This document shows, piece after piece, positions 15,183-20,811 of a stretch of 20,811 bases of DNA. The first letter of the stretch is position 1, and every line of letters begins with the position of its first letter. The stretch lies in the NCBI GenBank assembly GCA_025966215.1, contig JAOPVM010000471.1, positions 1 to 20,811 on the forward strand, read 5' to 3'. A program made the translations under genes and the position numbers. Source of the stretch: Klenkia sp. GTDB taxonomy: Bacteria > Actinomycetota > Actinomycetes > Mycobacteriales > Geodermatophilaceae. The notes under the pieces were generated by a model that saw only the letters and a program-made list of their open reading frames with translations, was not told the DNA's origin and did not search any database.

Positions 15183-16189
15183 GCGCGCCCGCGGGCGCCC
15201 CGGCCTGCCCGAAGTCGATGACCCACGGGCCCTGCGGCGGGGTCGCCGACGACGGCGGCTGCGAGGTCGGCCCGGGGCCGTGCACCTTCCTGCCGGTGCC
15301 GACCGTGCGGTGGGGCCGGGAGTCCCGGCCCCGCACCGGACCAGAACCACACCTGCTCGCCCTGATGCGCCAACGCCCGGTGGTGGTCGCCGACCTCCCC
15401 GCCGTCGCGCTCAGCCGGGACTCCTTGGAGCGCGCCGCCGACCGGGTCCTCGGACACGTCGACGCGGTGCTGCTCGGGGACCACGGGGCCGCCCGGGTGC
15501 AGTTCTCCCCGACCTACCGGGCCGCGCTGGTGCAGGCCCGCGGACTGCCCGTGTGGCAGGGGCTGACCTGCCGGGACCGCAACCGGGTGGCCCTGGAGGG
15601 CGAGCTCGCCGGTCTCGCCGACCTGGGCGTGGGCGCGGTGCACTGCGTGACCGGCGACCACACCGCCACCGGCGACCGGCCCGACGCCCAGCCGGTCTTC
15701 GACCTGGACTCCACCCAGCTGGCCGCGGCCGCCCGGGCCGCCGGGGTGCTGGTGTCGGTGGGGGAGACCCCGCACGGCCCGCCGGCCGAGCGCCGACCGC
15801 ACCGGCTGGTGGAGAAGGTGCGGGCCGGCGCCGACGTCTGCTTCGTCAACCACGCCGGCTCGGTCGAGGCACTGCGCTCCTTCGTCGAGCAGGCCACCGA
15901 CGCCGGCGCCGACGTCCCCTTCGTCGCGTGTGTCGCCGTCGCCACCGACCCCGGCTCGGCCGACCAGCTGCGCCGGTTCACCAGCCTCCGGCTGCCCGTG
16001 GGCTACCTGGCCGGCATCGAGTCCGCCCGCGACCCCCGGCGGGCCGGCATCGCCGCGGCGATCGCGCTCGCCGAGTCCTGCCTGTCGGTCCCGGGGGTGC
16101 GCGGCGTCGACCTTTCCGGCGTCCCCACGCCCGGCGCCGAACTGACCACCGCCACGGCCCTGGCCGAGATCGGACGCGCTCTCACATGA
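15137..16189 (+). CDS. Methylenetetrahydrofolate reductase-like protein with N-terminal Cys motif
   Basis: A 350-residue TIM-barrel protein related to 5,10-methylenetetrahydrofolate reductase. The family signature is clear: GLTCRDRNRVALEGEL (about 142-157), HCVTGDHTATGDRPDAQPVFDLDS and EKVRAGADVCFVNH. The usual catalytic Glu region (FEFFPP type) reads VVADLPA, and the folate-contacting TQ is NH, so catalysis may differ. Ahead of the barrel is a Cys-rich stretch, ACPKSMTHGPCGG to CEVGPGPC (Cys24, 33, 42, 49), like the small MTHFR C-terminal domain found in other bacteria but here N-terminal. The start is uncertain: GTG 15137 overlaps the previous gene by 46 bp; ATG 15218 would cut off the first Cys; a CTG at 15179 overlapping the previous TGA is conceivable. 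Its stop overlaps the next ATG (ATGA). Confidence 0.82.
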   Translation: MRVPGGRPAPGAGPLSAPAGAPACPKSMTHGPCGGVADDGGCEVGPGPCTFLPVPTVRWGRESRPRTGPEPHLLALMRQRPVVVADLPAVALSRDSLERAADRVLGHVDAVLLGDHGAARVQFSPTYRAALVQARGLPVWQGLTCRDRNRVALEGELAGLADLGVGAVHCVTGDHTATGDRPDAQPVFDLDSTQLAAAARAAGVLVSVGETPHGPPAERRPHRLVEKVRAGADVCFVNHAGSVEALRSFVEQATDAGADVPFVACVAVATDPGSADQLRRFTSLRLPVGYLAGIESARDPRRAGIAAAIALAESCLSVPGVRGVDLSGVPTPGAELTTATALAEIGRALT

Positions 16190-17427
16190 CGCTCCTGCTG
16201 CAGTCCGTCACCGACCTCGACGGTCGCTTCCTCGACGTCCGCCTCGACGGCGCGACCGTCGCCGATGTCGCCCCCGCCGGCGCCCTCGCCCCCCGTCCGG
16301 ACGACGAGGTGCACGACCTGGCCGGGCACCACCTGCTGCCCGCCCCGGCCGAGCCACACGCGCACCTGGACAAGGCGCTCACCAGCCACCGCGCGCCGAA
16401 CAGCACCGGCGACCTGGCCGGGGCGATCGTCGCGATCCGGGAGATCAGCGCCGGCTTCACCCACCAGGACCTGGTGGACCGGGCCACCCGGGCGGCCCAC
16501 GAGTACCTGGCCAACGGGACGACGGCGATCCGCACGCACGCCGACGTGGGGGCGCACGCGGGCACCCGGCACGCCCGCGCGCTGGTCGAGGTGCGGGAGG
16601 CCCTCGCCGGGCTGGTCGACGTCCAGGTCGTCGCGTTGGCGAGCGCGCCGTGGGCGCCGGGGGAGGCCGAGCTGAACGCCCGGCTGCTGGAGGAGGCCGT
16701 CGACCTGGGCGTGGACCTGGTCGGCGGGGCCCCGCACATGTGGCCCGACCGCGCTGCCGGGCTCGAGCTCTCCTTCCAGGTCGCGCAGCGCCGCGGGCTG
16801 CCGCTGGACCTGCACACCGACGAGACGCTGGACCCCACCGCGCAGGGCCTGCTGCACCTGGCCCGGCGGGTGCGGTCCACCGGGTTCGCGCACGGCGTCA
16901 CCGCCAGCCACTGCGTGTCGCTGGGCGTGCACCCCCTCGACGTCGCCCGGGCCACGGCCGCCGAGGTCGCCGCGGCCGGGGTCGGTGTCGTCGCGCTGCC
17001 GCAGACCAACCTCTACCTGCAGGGCCGGGACGCGCCCGTGGCGACCCCGCGCGGGCTGACCGCCGTGCGCACCCTGCTGGAGGCCGGGGCCACCGTCGGC
17101 GCGGGAGGGGACAACCTGCGCGACCCGTTCAACCCGATGGGCCGGGCCGATGCGACCGAGGCCGCCTCGCTGCTGGTCACCTCCGGGCACCTGTCCACCC
17201 GGGAGGCGTGGGACGCGGTGTCGGCCGGCGCCCGCCGGTGCATGGGGCTGCCCGTCCCGGTGGTCGCCGTCGGGGCCCCGGCGGAGTTCGTCGCGATCGC
17301 CGCGGAGAGCCTGGACGCCGCCGTCGCCGGGGCCGGCACCGCGCGCCTGGTGCTCTCCCGCGGCCGGGTGGTGGCGAGCACGCAGGTGCGTCGTGTGTTC
17401 CCGGGGCGTGCTGTGTCCCAGTCGTGA
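16186..17427 (+). CDS. Cytosine deaminase-like amidohydrolase
   Basis: A 413-residue metal-dependent amidohydrolase of the CodA/N-isopropylammelide group. All metal and catalytic positions of E. coli cytosine deaminase have counterparts: His58 and His60 (EPHAHLDK), His210 and Glu213 (HTDE), His242 (ASHC) and Asp309 (GGDN). It should deaminate or hydrolyse a cyclic amidine/amide such as a pyrimidine, triazine or hydantoin-like ring; the true substrate is unknown. The ATG overlaps the preceding stop (ATGA), so its translation is coupled to the MTHFR-like gene. It is followed by a hairpin and then an ABC importer on the same strand. It is cytosolic, with no signal peptide. Confidence 0.92.
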   Translation: MTLLLQSVTDLDGRFLDVRLDGATVADVAPAGALAPRPDDEVHDLAGHHLLPAPAEPHAHLDKALTSHRAPNSTGDLAGAIVAIREISAGFTHQDLVDRATRAAHEYLANGTTAIRTHADVGAHAGTRHARALVEVREALAGLVDVQVVALASAPWAPGEAELNARLLEEAVDLGVDLVGGAPHMWPDRAAGLELSFQVAQRRGLPLDLHTDETLDPTAQGLLHLARRVRSTGFAHGVTASHCVSLGVHPLDVARATAAEVAAAGVGVVALPQTNLYLQGRDAPVATPRGLTAVRTLLEAGATVGAGGDNLRDPFNPMGRADATEAASLLVTSGHLSTREAWDAVSAGARRCMGLPVPVVAVGAPAEFVAIAAESLDAAVAGAGTARLVLSRGRVVASTQVRRVFPGRAVSQS

Positions 17428-17435
17428 CGAACCGG

Positions 17436-17468
17436 TCGGCTGCGTTCACCGATGGCACACGCAGCCGA
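17436..17468 (+). terminator. 10-bp hairpin with 13-base loop before ABC genes
   Basis: TCGGCTGCGT (17436-17445) and ACGCAGCCGA (17459-17468) pair perfectly, 8 bases after the amidohydrolase stop and about 80 bases before the ABC ATPase start. The loop is unusually long for a terminator. It could be a partial terminator, an mRNA processing signal, or a dyad operator for a separate transporter promoter. Confidence 0.4.
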
Positions 17469-17546
17469 AACAGACCGGCCGGAAGGTGACGTCGTCGGCC
17501 GGGGACACCCGGTCGGACCCCCGACGCCGAGCCCCCGGAGGTGCCC

Positions 17547-18335
17547 GTGAGCGCACCCGCGCCCACCCTGTCGTCCGCCCGCCCCGCAGCGGGCCAGCCC
17601 GGTGACCTGGTGCTGCGGTTCCGCGACGTCGCCAAGGCCTTCCCCGACGGCACCGTGGCGCTGGAGGGCGTCGACCTCGACGTCCGCCGCGGCGACTTCG
17701 TCACCGTCGTCGGCCCCTCGGGCTGCGGCAAGTCGACCCTCCTGCGGATCGCCTCGGGCCTGTCCCCGGCCACCGCCGGCACCTCCCAGGTCGACGCCGA
17801 GCGGATCGGCTACGTCTTCCAGGACGCGACCCTGCTGCCCTGGCGCAGCGTGCAGAAGAACGTGGAGCTGCTCGCCGAGCTGCACGGGATGAGCAGGACC
17901 GCCACCCGCCAGGCGGCGCTGGACGCCATCGACCTGGTGGGCCTGCGCGGGCACGAGAAGAAGCTCCCGCGGGCGCTGTCGGGCGGCATGAGGATGCGCG
18001 CCTCGCTGGCACGGTCGCTGACCCTGGATCCCGACCTCTTCCTCTTCGACGAGCCCTTCGGTGCCCTCGACGAGATCACCCGTGAGCGCCTCAACGACGA
18101 GCTCATCCGGCTCTTCGCGGCCAAGGGCTTCGGTGCGCTGTTCATCACCCACTCGGTCAGCGAGGCGGTCTACATGTCGACCAAGGTGCTGGTGATGTCC
18201 GGCCGGCCGGGCCACGTCGTGGAGTCCTTCGACGTCCCCTTCGGTGCCGAGCGCACCCCCGAGCTGCGCTTCACCCCCGAGTTCGCCGCGCTGGCCGGCG
18301 AGGTCTCCCACGCCCTCCGCGAGGGCCACTCGTGA
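17547..18335 (+). CDS. ABC transporter ATP-binding protein (NitT/TauT/Thi type)
   Basis: A 262-residue ATPase of an importer. It has Walker A GPSGCGKST (56-64), Q-loop Gln92 in VFQDATLLPWRSV, signature LSGGM (144-148), Walker B LFLFDEP (164-170), D-loop GALDE and switch His202. VFQDxxLLPW is typical of the nitrate/sulfonate/taurine and thiamine-precursor subfamily. GTG 17547 is preferred because GGAGG ends 5 bases before it; a GTG two codons earlier would overlap that site. The stop overlaps the permease start (GTGA). With the permease and lipoprotein binding protein it makes one complete importer at the cytoplasmic membrane. Confidence 0.95.
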   Translation: MSAPAPTLSSARPAAGQPGDLVLRFRDVAKAFPDGTVALEGVDLDVRRGDFVTVVGPSGCGKSTLLRIASGLSPATAGTSQVDAERIGYVFQDATLLPWRSVQKNVELLAELHGMSRTATRQAALDAIDLVGLRGHEKKLPRALSGGMRMRASLARSLTLDPDLFLFDEPFGALDEITRERLNDELIRLFAAKGFGALFITHSVSEAVYMSTKVLVMSGRPGHVVESFDVPFGAERTPELRFTPEFAALAGEVSHALREGHS

Positions 18336-19264
18336 CCACCACCGTGCACCCTGCCGAGGAGACCCAGGTGGCCAGCACCGTCGACACCCCGACCACCGCG
18401 GCCACCGCGGCCACCGCCGACCCGGTCCTCACCGGCGCGGGCACCGCGCCCCTGGTGGAGCGTCGCGGCAGGGGACGCAAGCGGGTCACCGACTCCCTGC
18501 TCCCGATCGCGGTCTTCCTGGGCCTGGTCGCCGTCTGGTACGCCATCACCTACCTGGTGCTGGACCCCGACCGGCGCTTCCTCATGCCGGCCCCGCACAC
18601 GATCGTCACCGACGCCCTCCTCGACGGCCCGACGATGGACAAGATCCTGCCCGCGCTCGGGCGCTCCATCGTCGTCACCTTCACCGGCCTGGCGATCGCC
18701 ATCGTCATCGGCATGGTCTGGGCGATCGCGATGAGCCAGAGCCGACCGATCGAGCGGTCGCTGTTCCCCTACGCCGTGGCGCTGCAGTGCATCCCGATCC
18801 TGGCGCTGGTGCCGCTGATCGGGTTCTGGTTCGGCTACGACTTCCCGTCCCGGGTGATCGTCTGCGTGATGATCGCGCTGTTCCCGATCGTGTCCAACAC
18901 GCTGTTCGGCATCCAGTCGGTGGACCGCGGCATGCACGAGCTGTTCACCCTGCACAACGCCGGCCGGACGACGCGGCTGCTCAAGCTGGAGCTCCCGGCC
19001 GCCATGCCGGCCATCTTCGCCGGCTTCCGCATCTCCGCCGGCCTGTCGGTGGTCGGCGCGATCGTCGGCGACCTGTTCTTCAAGCAGGGCGACCCAGGCC
19101 TGGGGATCCTGCTGGACAACTTCCGTGCCCGGCTGCAGGGCCAGGAGCTCTTCCTCACGATCATCATCACCGCCGCCCTCGGGTTCGCCGTCTTCGGCCT
19201 CTTCGGCTGGCTGGCCAAGGTCGCCGTCGGGCGCTGGTACGACCAGTCCCGCGACGCCGGCTGA
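18332..19264 (+). CDS. ABC transporter permease (NitT/TauT/Thi type)
   Basis: A 310-residue inner-membrane permease of the BPD_transp_1 type. After a long, Thr/Ala-rich, probably disordered cytosolic N-terminus (1-50), about six hydrophobic segments are seen near 55-77, 111-134, 144-166, 173-192, 229-248 and 274-297. The EAA-type coupling loop that contacts the ATPase is ELFTLHNAGRTTRLLKLELPAAMPAIFAG (203-231), where the usual EAA-G reads LHNAG. The GTG start overlaps the ATPase TGA, so the two are translated together. The binding-protein gene lies 193 bp downstream after a repeat-rich, structured gap. Confidence 0.94.
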   Translation: MTTTVHPAEETQVASTVDTPTTAATAATADPVLTGAGTAPLVERRGRGRKRVTDSLLPIAVFLGLVAVWYAITYLVLDPDRRFLMPAPHTIVTDALLDGPTMDKILPALGRSIVVTFTGLAIAIVIGMVWAIAMSQSRPIERSLFPYAVALQCIPILALVPLIGFWFGYDFPSRVIVCVMIALFPIVSNTLFGIQSVDRGMHELFTLHNAGRTTRLLKLELPAAMPAIFAGFRISAGLSVVGAIVGDLFFKQGDPGLGILLDNFRARLQGQELFLTIIITAALGFAVFGLFGWLAKVAVGRWYDQSRDAG

Positions 19265-19320
19265 CCGACCCCCTCCACGCCCGACCCGGTCCCACCGCCC
19301 CCGCGGTGGTCCCGGTGGTC

Positions 19321-19378
19321 GGTGCTGTCCAGCACCACCCCGCACCACCCCGCACCACCCGGCACCACCCGCACCACC
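19321..19378. repeat. Decamer tandem repeat with hairpin, permease-binding protein gap
   Basis: A 10-base unit, close to CGCACCACCC, is repeated almost five times in a row at 19331-19378, with one-base changes and a final 8-base unit. Just before it GGTGCT-GTCC-AGCACC forms a hairpin (19321-19336), and the preceding GGTGGT runs (about 19305-19322) can pair with several repeat units. The 193-bp gap 19265-19457 holds only this and a ribosome site. In mRNA it could act as a segmental stability or attenuation element giving different permease and binding-protein levels. Confidence 0.6.
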
Positions 19379-19457
19379 GGGTCCGCGCACCGCCGCCGGC
19401 CCCGACACGCCCCCCGATCCTGAGGGGCCGTGCCTCTCCCCACCCCTAGGAGCACGT

Positions 19458-20630
19458 GTGCGCATCACCCGGACCACGTCGGCCCTCGCGGCCACGACCG
19501 TGCTGGCCCTCTCCCTCGCCGCGTGCGGTGGCGGCGACAGCGACACCGCCTCGGCCGGCCCCTCGGGCGAGGTCGGCGCCAACGACCTGTCCGACGTCTG
19601 CCCGGCCGACGTCGTCGTCCAGACCGACTGGAACCCCGAGGCCGAGCACGGGGGCCTCTACGAGTCCCTCGGCGACGACTACGTGGTCGACGCCGGCAGC
19701 AAGAGCGTCAGCGGCACCCTCATCGACTCCGACGGCGAGAGCACCGGCGTCACCCTGGAGATCCGGGCCGGCGGCCCGGCCATCGGCTTCCAGACCGTGA
19801 CGGCGCAGATGTACACCGACACCGACATCGACCTGGGCTACGTCGCCACCGACGAGGCCATCCAGCTCTCGGACACCCAGCCCACCACCGCGGTGCTGGC
19901 CCCGCTGGAGATCTCCCCGACCATGATCATGTGGGACCCGGAGACCTACCCCGACGTGAGCTCCATCGAGGACCTGGGCACCGCCGGCACCACGGTCCGC
20001 TACTTCGAGGGCTCGGCCTACATGGCCTACCTGACCGGTGCCGGGATCCTGGACGCCGACCAGGTCGACGGCTCCTACGACGGCACCCCGGCCGGCTTCG
20101 TCGCCGCCGCCGGTGAGGTCGCCCAGCAGGGCTTCGCCTCGGCCGAGCCCTTCGTCTACGAGAACGAGGTCGAGGCATGGGGCCGGGCGGTGGACTACCA
20201 GCTGGTCTACGACGCCGGCTTCCAGCCCTACCAGTCCTCCATCTCGGTCCGCTCGGACGACCTGGACGGCATGTCGGACTGCCTCACCGAGCTCGTCCCG
20301 CTGATGCAGCAGGCCGACGTGGACTACCTGGCGGACCCGGCCCGGGTGAACGACATCATCTTCGACCTGGTGGAGCAGTACGACACCGGCTGGGTCTACA
20401 CCCAGGGCGTCGCCGACTACTCGGTGGAGACCCAGAAGGAGCTCGGCCTGGTCGGCAACGGCCCGGACGACACGCACGGCAACTTCGACACCGACCGCGT
20501 GGACACCCTGATCGAGCAGACCACGCCGATCTTCACCGAGCAGGGCACCGCCCCGCTGGACGGCATCACCGCCGACGACCTCGTCACCAACGAGTTCATC
20601 GACGACTCCATCGGGGTCCCCGCCAGCTGA
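19458..20630 (+). CDS. ABC transporter substrate-binding lipoprotein (THI5/NMT1-like)
   Basis: A 390-residue periplasmic-type binding protein anchored as a lipoprotein. The signal peptide RITRTTSALAATTVLALSLAAC ends with lipobox LAAC (Cys23), followed by a Gly/Ser linker. TDWNPEAEHGGLYESLGDDY (56-75) resembles the DWxPNxxHxGLYxA motif of thiamine-precursor (ThiY/THI5/NMT1) binding proteins; the rest fits the NitT/TauT fold with TTVRYFEGSAYMAYL (near 178-192). This suggests a ligand resembling a substituted pyrimidine or other small N-heterocycle, but aliphatic sulfonates or related acids are not excluded. GTG 19458 has AGGAG 5 bases upstream. A strong terminator follows. Confidence 0.93.
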   Translation: MRITRTTSALAATTVLALSLAACGGGDSDTASAGPSGEVGANDLSDVCPADVVVQTDWNPEAEHGGLYESLGDDYVVDAGSKSVSGTLIDSDGESTGVTLEIRAGGPAIGFQTVTAQMYTDTDIDLGYVATDEAIQLSDTQPTTAVLAPLEISPTMIMWDPETYPDVSSIEDLGTAGTTVRYFEGSAYMAYLTGAGILDADQVDGSYDGTPAGFVAAAGEVAQQGFASAEPFVYENEVEAWGRAVDYQLVYDAGFQPYQSSISVRSDDLDGMSDCLTELVPLMQQADVDYLADPARVNDIIFDLVEQYDTGWVYTQGVADYSVETQKELGLVGNGPDDTHGNFDTDRVDTLIEQTTPIFTEQGTAPLDGITADDLVTNEFIDDSIGVPAS

Positions 20631-20637
20631 CCCGGTG

Positions 20638-20673
20638 GCCGCAGCACCCCGTCCACCGACGGGGTGCTGCGGC
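20638..20673 (+). terminator. 16-bp hairpin terminator after binding-protein gene
   Basis: GCCGCAGCACCCCGTC (20638-20653) and its exact complement (20658-20673) form a stem with a 4-base CACC loop, 7 bases beyond the stop. It is followed closely by the amidase ribosome site, so it may be an attenuator if the amidase is co-transcribed. Confidence 0.75.
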
Positions 20674-20701
20674 ACGTCTGGACGAGGAGCAGGACCTGCA
20701 C

Positions 20702-20811
20702 GTGGACACCACAGCACGCGCGACGACCATGCTGTCCGCCCTGGCGGCCGGCGAGGTGTCCGCGGTCGAGCTGACCCGCGCGCACCTGGACCGGATCGCC
20801 GGGCCGGGGGC
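20702..20811 (+). CDS. Amidase (amidase-signature family), 5' end only
   Basis: Only 36 codons are present. VDTTARATTMLSALAAGEVSAVELTRAHLDRIA matches the N-terminal helix of amidase-signature enzymes (GatA, AtzF and relatives), where an A-x-x-L-x-x-G-x-x-S-x-x-E-L pattern precedes the catalytic core. The Ser-Ser-Lys triad lies outside the window. GTG 20702 is supported by AGGA 7 bases upstream; an in-frame ATG nine codons later is possible. Being next to the importer and the cytosine-deaminase-like hydrolase, it could hydrolyse an amide or ureide intermediate of the same route. Confidence 0.75.
   Translation, partial: MDTTARATTMLSALAAGEVSAVELTRAHLDRIAGPG

Noticed and set aside
12459..15350. 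Very long minus-strand open frame through the oxidase and reductase genes
   Set aside because: It is mostly out of frame with the recognisable FAD oxidase and antisense to the reductase; the composition is Arg/Pro/Gly-rich. Only the short GTGA-coupled part after 12776 is kept as a possible remnant.
17428..17546. TPP riboswitch before the THI5-like importer
   Set aside because: I see no CUGAGA-type thi-box core in this gap or in 19265-19457; only a simple inverted repeat.
19331..19378. CRISPR-like array
   Set aside because: The 10-base units are directly adjacent with no spacers, and no cas gene is present.

Overview
The window is very GC-rich, with many GTG starts, short intergenic gaps and stop/start overlaps (ATGA, GTGA). 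It also holds an fbiC gene for coenzyme F420. Together these point to a high-GC actinobacterium; a soil lineage such as Geodermatophilaceae would fit, but that is inference. I see no tRNA, rRNA, CRISPR array, insertion sequence or phage gene.

Left part (1-9339). A minus-strand series runs flavin reductase-like protein, fbiC, cupin, with a lipoprotein truncated by the window edge further along the same strand. Divergent from the flavin reductase is a two-cysteine NAD(P)/FAD oxidoreductase that carries Tyr where dihydrolipoamide dehydrogenases have their catalytic His. The 409-bp gap after it is not empty: it holds a decayed fragment that reads like the C-terminal half of an NAD kinase, followed by a strong hairpin. 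Next come a transglutaminase-like protein (minus), a divergent SGNH hydrolase (plus), and a PAS-GGDEF-EAL c-di-GMP protein (minus) with a degenerate GADEF motif but an intact EAL site.

Middle part (9340-12776). Three plus-strand oxidoreductases follow: a short-chain dehydrogenase with a possible leaderless promoter, an Old Yellow Enzyme-type flavin oxidoreductase, and a luciferase-like flavin/F420 monooxygenase. Hairpins separate them. A short frameshifted remnant lies between the last of these and the next gene.

Right part (12773-20811). This is the most interesting section, a catabolic or salvage locus. An FAD-linked (PCMH) oxidase on the minus strand diverges from a plus-strand run: a VanB/phthalate-dioxygenase-type reductase, a methylenetetrahydrofolate reductase-like protein with a Cys-rich motif at its N-terminus, a cytosine-deaminase-like amidohydrolase, an ABC ATPase, an ABC permease, a THI5/NMT1-like lipoprotein binding protein, and the start of an amidase. 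The content suggests uptake of a small N-containing (perhaps heterocyclic) compound, hydrolytic deamination or ring/amide opening, oxidative attack, and capture of a one-carbon unit on tetrahydrofolate. The substrate cannot be read from the sequence. The 91-bp divergent control region has a mirror-symmetric layout (TTCCATC-N6-GTG on both strands) and alternating TGACC/GGTCA half-sites.
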